DNA from: Cryoendolithus antarcticus
Taxonomy: Eukaryota > Ascomycota > Dothideomycetes > Cladosporiales > Cladosporiaceae
DNA: 64,000 bases
Reading direction: 5' to 3'
NCBI GenBank assembly: GCA_002077065.1
Contig: NAJO01000024.1
Span: 496,001-560,000, forward strand
This document shows positions 51,056-63,100 of the stretch, in pieces. The notes below the pieces were generated by a model. It searched no databases. It worked only from the letters and a program-made list of their open reading frames with translations, and was not told the DNA's origin. Made by a program: the position numbers and the translations under genes. Each line of letters opens with the position of its first letter. Position 1 is the first letter of the stretch.

Positions 51056-51652
51056 TTAGCGTATGTTGTGCGTTTTCTGGTAGCCGACCATGTAGTCACC
51101 AGTTAGACTGTGCAGGACTGGAAGGCGTCGCAGTAACTTTGGCGGAAGCGAGGATGCAATCTTCGCATTACTCACAGGCACGGCCCAGAGACTTCGGTTG
51201 TGCTTGAGACACTGATAGCAGCACCGCGCACACTCGAAAAGATGAAGCAAGGCGCCAAACTCGCCACATGATACACAGCGGACTGCGTGAAGCGTCTCAA
51301 TTAGTGGTGCGGACGAGTGGGTTGGTAGCAATTCAGTCTCGGCGAGCGCAATGAGAGCTTGTGGTCTGTGCTTGACCAGTGCCAGATACTCCGGAAGGGA
51401 CTGTACCACATTCTCACCACGCAAACACATCTGTCCGATAGCAAGAAAAGTAGCGAAATCAAGCGTGGCGAAGACACCGTGCAGCAGCCCTAGTGGTAGA
51501 GTATCAAGGGTTCCAAGACTGGCCCTTGGGTTGCGTGAGCGCTTGCGAATGTGTGGGCGATATGCCTCATCGACTTTGACCATGCCATTGACGATGTACT
51601 GAGGCCAATGGCTGAGGTGCTCTACGGCCGCCGCCTCGTCAAGTTCTTCCAT
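51056..51652 (-). CDS. F-box-like protein with a C-terminal Cys cluster
   Basis: 198 aa from the ATG at 51652; an upstream ATG at 51721 adds 23 residues. LGTLDTLPLGLLHGVFATLD followed by FATFLAIGQMC fits the F-box pattern (LPxxLLxxIfxxLD...L..l..v), lying near residue 50 rather than at the start. A CVSCGEFGALLHLFECARCC segment about 100 residues later has paired Cys, a possible zinc ribbon often found in Dothideomycete F-box proteins of this type. F-box proteins usually select SCF substrates, but the target here is unknown. The C-terminus may be incomplete if there is a downstream exon; none was recognised. Confidence 0.65.
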   Translation of the reverse strand: MEELDEAAAVEHLSHWPQYIVNGMVKVDEAYRPHIRKRSRNPRASLGTLDTLPLGLLHGVFATLDFATFLAIGQMCLRGENVVQSLPEYLALVKHRPQALIALAETELLPTHSSAPLIETLHAVRCVSCGEFGALLHLFECARCCYQCLKHNRSLWAVPVSNAKIASSLPPKLLRRLPVLHSLTGDYMVGYQKTHNIR

Positions 51653-51840
51653 CGTGATATGGACCGATAACAACAATGGCAGTGCATGGCGCGTCCAAGG
51701 TTGAACAACGCGTGTAGTCATTCACATACGCCGAAGCTCCGCCGGCAGGTGCGCTAGATCGTATCGGGTAATGCAAGAGCTACTTTCATCATCGAATGGC
51801 AGCCCAGGCCATTCACGTTCAACATCATTTCATATGCGGC
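51653..51840. promoter_or_regulatory. Short divergent promoter, F-box-like / HIG1-like
   Basis: 188 bp between divergent start codons. No clear motif. If the alternative starts (51721 and 51796) are used, it shrinks to about 75 bp. Confidence 0.4.
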
Positions 51841-52455
51841 ATGCCAAGAGTCCACGGCAGCCTCTCTCACGATGAGGAGATCAACAATGCCGGCTGGGTA
51901 GCAGCTCGTGGAGCGGTAGTTGGTGCCGCAAAAGTACGTATCATCGCTCTCCAGGATTCAATGCGTGATCGGGAATGCCAGGACACTCGAGATCAATTGG
52001 CAAATGTATGATATGAAAACTTAGCTGACGATACTTCCAGTGGGGTATCTTCTCCGCGGCCGCTGGTTTGGCCGGCTACACTTTTAGTCCACTCTATCGC
52101 GGTCTTACATTCCAATTCAAGGTGTAGGTATCACTTATGTCGAGCTATCCGGCCAAGGATTATTGCCTTCACGCAGTTCCTACAATAGCCCTCCAAGTCA
52201 CACGGCAAGATGATGATCTGACTCCTTCTCAGCTTCCTCCAAATGTCCGGCATGACAGCTGGCAGCATGATCGAAGCCGACCGCCGACTCCGCAGCCACG
52301 AAGTGCTCGTCCGAAACCAGAAGAAAGTCGCCAGAGATGCTGAAGTGTGGCGAAGGTACGAAGCGGAGTATCTGGGTAAGGCTGCGGCTGAGCGAAGTGA
52401 TCCGAGGGATGGGAAGGCGATTGTAGAGAGTAGTGTAGATAGTAAAAGTACATGA
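51841..52455 (+). CDS. Small two-helix membrane protein, HIG1/Rcf3-like
   Basis: Exons 51841-51933, 52041-52123 and 52233-52455, with introns of 107 and 109 nt, give 132 aa. The spliced frame reads MPRVHGSLSHDEEINNAGWV, a first hydrophobic stretch AARGAVVGAAKWGIFSAAAG, then YTFSPLYRGLTFQFKVFLQM and SGMTAGSMIEADRRLRSHEV as second helix and exit, followed by a charged helical tail, QKKVARDAEVWRRYEAEY. The layout (two close helices with a Gly-rich centre, then an Arg/Glu helix) resembles HIG1-domain proteins and Rcf3-like respiratory-supercomplex factors. I infer a mitochondrial inner-membrane location from that resemblance alone. The in-frame ATG at 51796 could add 15 residues. The gene model is good; the name is tentative. 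Confidence 0.65.
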
Positions 52456-52726
52456 TACTGACCAATTCTGAACGTTTCGGCACTCGCTTATGCAGCTCTC
52501 ATGGGCTTTGTAGACCGGGCACTGATGTGTGAGTCCGCTGAGAGATCCACATGCTATCTTCACAACGTGGACTATACCTTGCCGAGACTCCATCGAGACG
52601 CTGAACGGGACGTTCACTCTCATCGAGACAAGTGATTGCAGAGGAAACAGACGCTGCATTCGACGAGCCACTTGCATCGTCTATTGGGTAATCTAATGCT
52701 ACAACACCGAAGCTCTGTGACAATGT

Positions 52727-55700
52727 CTAGTCGCTGAGCTCAATCGCATCACTCTCCGTATGCCCAACAGCTTTCAGAACACTATCCGGCTGGGCTGGAG
52801 GCGGCATCTGCCTCCGCGCGAAGCTCGGATCATACTGCGCATACTGCCCCTCATCGTCCTCCTCAGACTCGTCATCACCAGAGTCACCCTCCTCATCAGA
52901 GCCATCATATTCTTCGCGCTCCTCGTCTTCGACCTCGTCTTCGATGTCGACATCGTCGTCCTCGGTGTCACCAGGCTCGTCGTCGTCGAAGTATTGGGAC
53001 CGCTGCTGGGTGTACTGGTAGCTGCCTGGAACGGCGCTGGACTGCACAGGGTCCGGGTCATCGCCACTCTCCTCTTCATCCTCATCGTCTCCATTGGCAA
53101 GCAGTGCGAAGGGATTGGCGTGGCCGTACGATTGAGCCGACTCATCAGCTTGATGCGGGGAGTACCCTTCGTCCTCATCGTCGTGCTGCGTATTGACAAA
53201 TGAGTGGTCGCTCTTATGGCCGTTACTTTGGGCGAATTGCATCTTGTACGAGTCGTCAGGCTGAGTGTAACCGTTGACAGGACCGAAAGAGGCCGAGAGA
53301 CTGTTGCCGATCTGGGACGGCTGGATGGTATGGTCTTCGTATCCGACTTTGTCGAAGCTCGGCTCGAAGCTGTCGTATCCGTGCTCGAGGTCAAGGACTT
53401 GGCTTGCCATCGACGCGTTGTCGGGAAACGTCTGACTGGTCGGCAAGACTGTGTCTGTGTCGAGCTGAGAACGCCATTGCTCGATCGCGGGCGCGACAGC
53501 ACTATGAGAGGATTCGATCGCCGGCATTGCGGACTGGGAAGCCAAGATGCCCGCGTGAAGCTGCGACTTACTTGCAGGAGGGACGTATGTCGGTAGTGAG
53601 GGCCGTGCGAAGCTTTGCTTCGCAGTCAACGGTTTGTTGTCACCAAAGCTGTTTGGCTGCTCAATTGCTTTGGCGGGGTAGCCATTCGCGACACCCAGTG
53701 AGCTGCTAAGATCACCGGACGCTGGGAGTCTCGAAGGTGTAGCATGGTAGGCGTTTGTTCGGCTTGGTTGAGCTGCAGTAGCAATGTTGGCAGACGCACC
53801 GTATGGCGATGGCGCAATCGATTGCGGCCGACTGCCCTCTCGAGACCTCGACTCCCGTAGCTCCTTCGATCGATCGAATGCTTTGCCATATTTTTCACGA
53901 GGTACGAACTTGCTTTCGCGGAGACGATACGCCGGAATCTCGGAAGGCGATGCAGATTGCGACAGCTTGAGGCGAGCATCGGCGCGTGCTTTGACCAGTG
54001 ATGGCGACTCGTACCTTGCTAAAGAGCCGCGACTATTGCCAAGCGAGGCCGGCTGATCGGCGTCATCGCTTGTCTTTGGTGCGGGGTTGTTCAGGCGCTC
54101 TCGCGCAGCCTTCAATCGCGCGAACAAGGCTTCATCTTCCTCATTGATCTTGGCAGACTTGCCGCTGCTGGTGGACGGGCGCCTGATGAGATATCGCTCT
54201 GCACTAGCAGGTGTACTCTGTATTGACCCAAGAGCAGAGGGCGCTTTGTTTGTGGACGCTAGGGAGGACTGCGACATCTGGCCATGTGTCCTCTTGAGTG
54301 CAGGCGTCACCTTGGCCGCACCAGGCGCGATTGAGTAGCCAGCTGCCTTGAGGCGGAAGTAGTTTGTCCGCGTGGTGCTTACCGTGGGCGGTGGTCCGGA
54401 CAATGAGGCCAGGAACGCAGCTTGTTGCGGGTCTGAACGTGGAGTGAGACCAGGCTTGGCTACTCGACCGTTACCATCGACATGGCTTGTGCTCTTCAAT
54501 CGCTTGTGACCGCTGAAGCTTGAAAAGGTCGACCCACCGGGTCCATGTGATGATGTTGGTCGCTTACTTCCACCTCTTGCATCAACTCCATTCCCTGCTG
54601 TGGTCGACCGTCGACCCAGTACCGAAGACTGGAACATACGGTCAACCGCCTCTTGCCTGCTCTGACTAGTACCCATTGTACTCTGACGATCAGTACCTAA
54701 TCTACTCCCCGTCACTGATCCTGTATTAGCCAAGCTTACTGTCTCTGAAGCCTGGCTTCTACTCTCAGCCAGTCTCTGTTGCGCTCTCTTTCGTTTGTCT
54801 CTACCTTGCCTCCTCAGTCGATTATGTCGACATATGTCCCTCCAAAGCTTGCCGTATCTGAAAGACAATACTTTTGTCCTGAATTCATCAGCTTCTGCAG
54901 TGATGCGTTCGTGGTGCAGTTTCTCTTGCACGTCAGTGATCACTCTGCCTGCGACGAAGTTGGTATATTGGTCCAGGAAACCATAAGACCATGCGAGAGT
55001 GAGCTCGTTAGCGACTGCTGTCAGCAATGAGTCGAAATCGGGTACAGCCTTAGCCTTCACTAATTGATGTGTTGATGGCTGAGTGACCGACTGCTGTGTT
55101 GCGGGGGCAGAGATCTTGACAGTGGCTTGTTGGGTGGGCGGTATCACTTCACTCGCTGTGATCTCACTGTTCGCTGTAAACGAGTGAGCCAGCGGGCTAG
55201 GGTGTGACGGTTTGGTGCTGAAGTCCAAGCCAGAAGAGCGCCTGCCAGCAGATGGGAAGGGTGACTTGTCAGTCGAGAGCTTCGGTTGTGTTGGCTTGAA
55301 GTCGAAAGATGGCAGTGTAGGTGAAGTCGTGAGTGAGGATTCACGTGGCTTCAGTGTCGCGTCAGGCGTGTTGCTGGGCACCTCCGGGGCCGCCGGAACG
55401 TGAGCGGTAGACTTTGCAGTGGCAGGTGTTGCAAAGTCGAATGTTGGTAGTGGTTTGCGTCCGGTGGCAGGTGTTGTGGGTGCAAATGAAAATGGGGAGG
55501 ATACCGCGGGCTGTGTAAATGAGAACCCGGAGGTAGCGGGGCGAGGTGTGGCGGGGTCAGGACTGGAGGAAGGTGCGGTCGTGGTGTCGTCCGCACCTTC
55601 TTCGACAAAGGGCCCGGACGGCTTGGCGGTCGATTGTCCGAATGAGAAGGACGGCGCAGGCTGATTCTGTGTCGACGCGCCATTGTTACCAGCAAACAAC

Positions 55701-57872
55701 GTTGACGCTGATGGCTTTTGGTCTGCTGCAGGCGATACGCTCGAAGCAAAGCTGAAGCCGCCGAACGCAGCAGGCTTGGCGGTAGCCGGGTGAGCAGGTG
55801 CTGCCGTGAAGTTGAAGCCATTCGATGTTGCCGCTGGAGCTGAATCCGGTGTCTCCTTCGCAGCGGGTGTCAAGAAGTTAAACTTCGAACCGCTCATCGT
55901 GCTATCAGTAGTCTTGGTTGGAAACAAATTACTGCCAGTGGAGGGTGCGCCGAACACCGGAGCTGCGGTGGCTGGTTGTCCGAAGCTGAAGGGACTGACT
56001 TGTGATTCCGTAGCTGGGGCTTTGGTACTCCCGAAAGGCGCGTTCTGATTGAGAAATCCTTGTGGTTGAGGCGCACGCTTGGTCTGATGCGTCGCTGTTT
56101 CTGGCATGAAGAGAGAGTCGCCAGCATTGCCGTCCTCTGCCTCCTCGGCATCGCGTGCGTTCGCGGTACTGTCATCAACAATATCGCCCATCATGTCGTC
56201 CTCCCCCTGAATCAACAAGCCGGCGCCTTGAGCGTCCTTTACCGACATTCCATTGATCACAGCAGGGAAGGACCGACCAAAGCGCTTCGCCTCCACTAGG
56301 TCAGTCTTCGTCTGCTTCGGCAGAGCTGTGATCGGGTTTGGCAGCGTTTGCCTCCCCTTCAGACCTGAAAAATCAACATAACGCTCGCATCCGGTCTGCG
56401 ATGTGAGGTTGATGCCGAAGCTCCCACAGAACGTCTCTAGCTCCTCCACATCGTTCAATGCAAGAATGGAGATCATCTCAACGACGGTGTATTCGCCTGA
56501 CAGCGATCTCTGGTTCGACGAGCGTAGCAAACCCTGCAGCGCCATTGACCTGATCATGTTAAAGTAAATTTCCGCCACGCAGGCCGTGAGGTACGAAGTT
56601 CGAGGTGACTGGAGCAGGGTCCAGAATCGCTGCCAGTCCTGTTGTGCTATGACGTGAGCAGAGCCTGGCTTAAGAGGTCCCTGCAAGTCCTTTGTGTTGC
56701 ATGCAGCCGCGTACAGTCGAAGTGCCTTGCGCACACGTGGATGCTGTACGATGTGAGGTGACCATGTCTGTACTCGATCCTCAAGATCCGGGATTGGATC
56801 CTGGAGCTGGAAGATGATGAGGTACGATCGAAACTCTGCCTCGTTCACCAGCTCGACCTTGCCTCGACTATCATCGTAGTACTGGACGAGTGAAAGGAGT
56901 GTCCGGTCCAGCTGCTCGCGCTCTTGTTGCCAGTCGTATTTGTCGTAAGGCGGCTCAGGTAAAGCGAGCTGATGTAACGATAAGATGTGGAACCGTGCGA
57001 TTCGCTCGTAGCAGTCGATGGCAATCCGTAGTCCACCAGCATCGCTTATCTGCTGAATGGAGAAGTCGTTCCGAATCGCGCGTGTTCGATCCCAGACGAA
57101 GTGGTGCACTTTCGCGATGTCTACAGCATTCCCAATGACCTCGTTGAAAAGGTAGTCGCATGTCTTCTGGAGGACTGGTGGTGGGCGAAGGTCAGAGGGA
57201 AGCTGCTCTTCGATACCAGCAGCGGATCGCCGGAACTTCTTGACCATACGGGCCTCGTCGGGTTCGCGGTCGAGTGTAGTGTATGCTGATGTATTCGGGT
57301 CCTACTCTTCCATCAGCAACTCCTCCTTCAAGGCAAGACTTCTGCAGCACGCACGGTCTCCTCTGCCCAGATATCTTTCTGCACAACCCTCTCTACCCTC
57401 TCATACTCCGCACACATGTCCATGCATTTTCCGATCGGCGTGATAGCCTCCGATAGAGCTCGTGGCTTGTCTGGGTCCTGGATCTCGCCATTTTGGATTG
57501 CCTGGGTGCGTTCAACTTTGCGGGCGCGTTCGAGCTACGAGGTGGTTACGAGGTCACTATGCTGTCCTGTCAGTCTGGACGCGAGGTAGGAGGACGTACC
57601 TTCTCATATCGCTCTGGCCAAGTCCCTCTTGTCGATGCAACACTATTGCCTTTGCTGGACTGTCTCGCGTTGCCATTTGTTCGAGCATCTCCACGGGACA
57701 CTGGAGCTGCTCTCGAGGTTGTCGTAGCCAGTCCAGGTGCTGCGCCAAAGCCGCCTCGCGATATAGGTCCCCTGCTAGCAACACCACGTCCACGCGCATT
57801 CGACATGCCGCGAGGTGTACCTCTCGCGCGAAGCCCGCGGCTACTGGACGACATGGTCGCCGCCGCGGTCAT
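52727..57872 (-). CDS. SAC3: SAC3/GANP-domain mRNA-export scaffold with FG motifs
   Basis: Exons 57872-57600, 57534-57355 and 57301-52727, with introns of 65 and 53 nt, give 1675 aa. After a ~90-residue Arg/Gly/Ser-rich start, exon 2 carries AITPIGKCMDMCAEYERVER and VVQKDIWAEE, and exon 3 continues MVKKFRRSAAGIEEQLPSDL, RPPPVLQKTCDYL, the Sac3 core, then PHIVQHPRVRKALRLYAAAC. After this domain lies a Ser/Thr/Pro-rich stretch with FG motifs (SPFSFGQ, PVFGAP, AAFGGFSF, SFSFGQST), then an Arg/Lys-rich helical part and an acidic Asp/Glu tail. Sac3 is the scaffold of TREX-2 (with Thp1, Sus1, Cdc31, Sem1) at the nuclear pore. The start could also be 57854. The helix at FVAGRVITDVQEKLHHERIT may bind Cdc31. 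Confidence 0.9.
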
Positions 57873-58187
57873 GATCGACCAGCAACAGCATATGTGTCCG
57901 CCGTGTCCGGTAGTAATGAGCGTCGGGTGCAAATGAATGCGATCGCCTACAACTCCATCGTCAACACTGAGCTTCGCATCTTTGACCGCGGCCACATGAG
58001 GCGGCTCACGTGCAGGCACTACGGGACGAGCCTTACCTTATACTGCTGACTCATGTTCAACTCAATGGCCGAACTTTCACGTTTCGTCACTCCGCGGCTC
58101 GGCGGGGTCAAATAATTCGCAAACGAGCTTCGCTTCTACTTCCTAACAAAATGGCGACTCATCACGTGCAGCAGCGATTAGGACAAT
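57873..58187. promoter_or_regulatory. Divergent promoter, SAC3 / ADE12
   Basis: 315 bp shared by the two divergent genes. The ADE12 side contains an ATG (58151) in good context, out of frame with the main start; see the upstream ORF entry. Confidence 0.5.
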
Positions 58188-58222
58188 ATGGCGACGATCG
58201 TACTCGGGGCGCAGTGGGGTGA
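58151..58222 (+). promoter_or_regulatory. Overlapping upstream ORF on ADE12
   Basis: An ATG in the context ACAAAATGG opens a 23-codon frame that ends at 58222, 35 bp inside the ADE12 coding region and in the +1 frame. If the ADE12 transcript begins upstream of 58151, this would compete with the main start at 58188, also in good context (CAATATGG). Whether the transcript includes it is unknown. Confidence 0.4.
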
Positions 58223-59503
58223 TGAAGGGAAAGGCAAGATTGTCGATGTACTGAGTGACGGGATCCAGTTGTGCTGCAGAGCGCAGGGTGGGCACAATGC
58301 GGGACACACGATTGTGAAGAACGGGAAGACATTTGATGTGCACATTCTGCGTGAGTCGCACACACTTTGTGGTATGGCCACGATCAGGACTGACAGCAAT
58401 CAGCATCTGGTGTACTGAGCGAAGGCTGCGTCAATCTCATCGGCTCTGGCTGCGTCGTCTACGTCCCAGGGCTGTTCAAGGAGATCGCAACGATCGAGAA
58501 CCACGGCATTGACCTCACGAACCGTGTCCTCGTCAGTGACCGTTGCCATGTCGACCTTGATCTCCACAGCAAAGTCGACGGACTGGAAGAGGTTGAGCTG
58601 GGCAACGCGAAGGTTGGCACCACAGGCAAGGGCATCGGCCCAACATACTCCACCAAGGCAGCTCGGAGCGGCATCCGTATGTCTGAGATCTTCGACAAGA
58701 AGCGATTCGACGAGAAGCTCCGCCACCTAGCACAAGGATATAAGAAGCGCTATGGCGACCTGCTGCAGTACGACCCTGACGAGGAGATTGCGCGCTTCGA
58801 CGAGTACAGGCCCAAGCTCGAGACATACGTCGTTGACCAGGTACCGCTCATAGAAAGTGCGGTCGCGGGCAATGTGCGCATGCTCGTCGAAGGTGCCAAC
58901 GCACTCATGCTCGACATTGACAACGGTACCTACCCTTTCGTCACGTCTTCCAACACTGGCCTTGGTGGGATCTTCACGGGTTTGCATCTCAACCCGCGCA
59001 AAATCCAAGAGACAATCGGCGTGGTCAAGGCCTACACTACGCGTGTTGGCTCCGGGCCCTTTCCCAGCGAGCAGATCAACAAAATCGGCGATACGCTTCA
59101 AGAAGTCGGACATGAGTTCGGCGTCACTACCGGCCGCCGTCGTCGCTGCGGCTGGCTCGACCTCGTGGTCGTCAAGTTCTCCAACTCCATCAATTGGTAC
59201 GACGCCATAAACCTGACCAAGCTCGACATCCTCGATGACTTCGAAGAGATCCAAGTCGCCACTGCCTACGAACACAAGGGAAATGTCCTGACTTCGTTCC
59301 CGGCGGATCTCGGCGTACTGGAGGAGTTGACGGTCAAGTATGAGACACTCCCGGGTTGGAAGTCGAACACAGCCGGGCTCAGAAAGTGGGAGGAGCTGCC
59401 AGTGAATGCGCGCAAGTACGTGGAGTACATTGAGAAGTTTGTGGGGGTGAGGATCAAGTATATCGGGACTGGGCCGGGGAGGGAAAGCATGATCATACGG
59501 TAA
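58188..59503 (+). CDS. ADE12: Adenylosuccinate synthetase
   Basis: Exons 58188-58350 and 58404-59503, with a 53-nt intron, give 420 aa. The P-loop-like start [20 protein letters not shown] includes the catalytic Asp and Lys. [12 protein letters not shown] carries the catalytic His. The junction gives [20 protein letters not shown], exactly as in the family. [20 protein letters not shown], the [20 protein letters not shown] block and [10 protein letters not shown] follow, then the C-terminal [12 protein letters not shown] and [14 protein letters not shown]. The enzyme joins IMP and aspartate using GTP, the first committed step from IMP to AMP. Length is normal. An overlapping upstream ORF may tune translation. 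Confidence 0.97.
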
Positions 59504-60143
59504 ATTGGACGTAGCTCCGTTGGACGTGATAGAACAAGGACTGCACAGTGCAGCCATATCAGCCACCCAGAAGATTGAGTTCGATAAGCGTTCGCCAAGC
59601 AGACGTGGCTGCCATTCACCCCTCGTCCGAGTCCGGCAATCGTGCAGCATGATCCGTCGAATGCCATTTGATCTTTGCTGTCGTGGATCATCCAAGTCAT
59701 GCGAAAGATCTATTTTCGACCGAGCAAGAATGACAGATCATGTCTCGCGGCTGACCAAGTATACGAGCTCATCGCCGTTTATCTACTCGGGTTTTCGGCA
59801 TTCTTAGCGTGTCATTAATAGAAGTTCGCCCAGCGATTGCCTCATGTCGGACTTTAGCTGGGGTTAGTTACCGCATAGATTGGGCTTGCTTCAGCTGTAC
59901 CTCTACGGTTCGATTCTCTACACGGTCTCGTTGTGCTACATCTTCCGTCTTTCTGTCGCTCCCCTAAGCATTCCTAGATCAACACGGCGTGTGTGTCGTC
60001 GTTGTCGTCTTTGCTGCCCGATGACACTCGCTTCCCTCCATCACCTAGAGACATACGGTGAAGCGAGACGACACCGTATCACGTCCGATTGCCAGGAGAC
60101 CTGATCACCGGAGGCGTACATCCTACACTATCCTTCCGCTGTC
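59504..60143. other. Intergenic, ADE12 to ABC transporter
   Basis: 640 bp in tandem orientation. No supported gene. The right part, rich in pyrimidines, should be the transporter promoter and leader. Confidence 0.45.
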
Positions 60144-63100
60144 ATGGCGCAACGACCCGTTTTCTCCACGCCCCCCACCCCATCCTACTTCGCCACCTAC
60201 CTCTCCGCCAGCAAATCGCCCCACACTCCGACGCTATGTCGCAATGAAGAGGGCTGGGGGCCAGTAAGCCCCTACAGATGGGACTTCACGTCCTGTTTCC
60301 TTGACGTCTGGATCGCCACGGTATCAGTGTTCGGTCTACTGGGCGGTCTTGGAGCATTGTGGTACCTCTACAAGAAGCGAACGCCACAACCTGTGAAGAA
60401 GAATTGGCACTTCTACGCGAAGCTAGCGGTCATACTGTTGTTGATCGGGAGCACGATCGTGGAGGCCGGGGTGCAGATTGCGAGGTTTGGGGATGTGTGG
60501 TACAGCGACTTCAGGTTCTGGACCACAATCGGGAATCTCGCGAGTTTGGGTGTGATGTTCGCAGTGCAATATGTGGAACATGACAGGAGTCGCAATGCGA
60601 ATGGAGTGGCTCTGTTGTATTGGCTGTTCTTGCTGGTTGCATATGGGGTGAAGCTTAGGAGTCTGATTGCGCAGAACATGTACGAGTTGCATACGGAATT
60701 CTTTGCGGTCTTCACGGCAATGGTCGGACTTGCGGCTATTGAGCTGGTGCTGGAGTGGCTGGTGCCGAAACGGCTGTCAGCATACGATGCGCTGGGAGAC
60801 GAGGATGAATGTCCGTATGAGTACGCGGACATCTTCTCAGTCCTCACGTTCTCTTGGATGACGCCTATGATGAAGTATGGGTACAAGGAATTTCTGACTC
60901 AGGATGATCTCTGGAACTTGCGGAAGCGGGACACGACGCAGGAGACAGCGAAGACCTTCCAAGAGTGCTGGGGATACGAGCTGGAGAAGAAGAAACCTAG
61001 CCTGTGGATCGCTATGTTCCGCTCATTCGGAGGGCCTTACTTCCGAGGCACATGCATCAAGACCGTGTCGGACTGCTTGAACTTCATTCAGCCGCAGCTG
61101 CTCCGCTTGCTTATTACGTTCGTGGACTCGTACCGACCGGGAAAGACACCTCAGCCACCTGTCAAAGGGGCCGCGATTGCGCTGTCGATGTTCGCGGTCA
61201 GCGTGCTGCAGACGGCATTCTTACATCAGTACTTCCAGCGGGCATTCGAGACGGGCATGCGTATCAAGTCTGCCTTGACTGCGAGCATATACTCAAAGAG
61301 TATGAAGCTCAGCAACGAGGGGCGCGCAGCTAAGAGCACTGGCGACATCGTCAACTACATGGCGGTCGATACGCAGAGATTGCAGGACTTGGCGCAGTAC
61401 GGGCAACAGCTCTGGAGTGCGCCCCTACAAATCACGCTTTGCCTGATCTCGCTGTATCAGCTCGTTGGCGTAGCCATGTTCGCTGGTCTCGGCGCGATGC
61501 TGATCATGATTCCGATCAATGGAGTCATCGCACGCATCAGTAAGACTTTGCAGAAGAAACAGATGAAGAACAAGGATGCTCGTACTCGTCTGACGACCGA
61601 GATTTTGAACAACATGAAGAGCATCAAGCTCTACGCCTGGACCACGGCGTTCATGAATAAGCTGAACGTCATCCGTAATGATCAGGAGCTGCATACGCTG
61701 CGAAAGATTGGCGGCGTCACGGCTATTGCGAACTTCACCTGGAGTACTACTCCCTTCTTCGTCAGCTGCAGCACTTTCGCCGTCTTCGTTGCAACGCAGA
61801 ACAAGCCACTCAGCACAGACATCGTGTTCCCTGCGCTCACGCTTTTCAACTTGCTCACGTTTCCATTGGCGGTGCTTCCTATGGTGATCACCGCCATCAT
61901 TGAAGCGACCGTTGCCGTTGGCCGACTGACAGACTTCCTCGTCGCGCCAGAACTACAGCCTGACGCAGTCCTTAGGAGTGACTCGGTTGGCATGGGTGAG
62001 GAGTCCGTCCGCATCCGCGACGCCACGTTCACTTGGGACACGAACGAAGATAAGAATGTGCTGTCCGATGTCAACTTCACGGCGCACAAAGGCGAGCTCT
62101 CCTGTATCGTCGGACGCGTTGGAGCGGGCAAAAGCTCCTTCCTCCAGACTATGCTAGGTGACCTGTACAAGATCAAGGGCGAAGTCGTATTGAGAGGACA
62201 CTCGGCGTACGTGGCGCAGAGCCCTTGGGTCATGAACGCTAGTGTGCGTGAGAACATCGTATTTGGCTATCGATGGGATCCTGCGTTCTACGAGCGTACG
62301 GTACATGCTTGTGCGTTAGTCGAGGACTTCGCGAGTCTACCTGATGGTGACCAGACTGAAGTTGGAGAGAGAGGAATTAGTCTTTCCGGTGGACAGAAGG
62401 CGCGATTGACGCTGGCGAGAGCTGTGTATGCGCGGGCTGATATCTACCTACTGGACGATGTGCTGAGTGCGGTGGATCAGCATGTTGGGAGGCACATCAT
62501 CAACAATGTCCTGGGCTCACGAGGATTACTCGCAGGCAAGACTCGTATACTCGCAACGAACTCCATACCGGTGCTGATGGAGGCGCACTTTATTGTGTTG
62601 CTTCGCGATGGCAGGATACTGGAGCGTGGCACATACGAGCAGCTCACAGCGATGAAGGGTGAGATCGCGCAGCTGATCAAGACCTCAAATAATGACGACT
62701 CGGCTATGTCAGAGAACGGCGATGCGGACGATAATGGCAGTCCAAGCACGGAAGCGAGCACTGTATATGAGAACGCTGAGGAGGCTGAAGAAGCGCAGGA
62801 AGGTCTGACTATGCTTGCACCTATCAAAGCTAATCCTGGGATGCCTGCGAGGAAGGAGTCGAGTCTTACGCTAAGAAGAGCGAGCACAGCGAGCTTCAGA
62901 GGTCCGAGAGGCAAGATGAACGATGAGGAAGAGGCGAAGTCGGTGAGTAGATCTTTAGATCGAGGACTAACATTAGAAAGGATCTTGCGCAGTGCTGATG
63001 ATCTATCACAGGGTCCATTGAAAAGCAAGCAGACCAAAGAGTTTTCCGAGCAGGGTAAAGTTAAGTGGGACGTGTATCTGGAGTATGCCAAGACCAGCAA

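Noticed and set aside
52760..53596. Plus-strand frames over the 3' end of SAC3
   Set aside because: Antisense shadows of the acidic tail of SAC3; Val/Leu-rich composition is an artefact.
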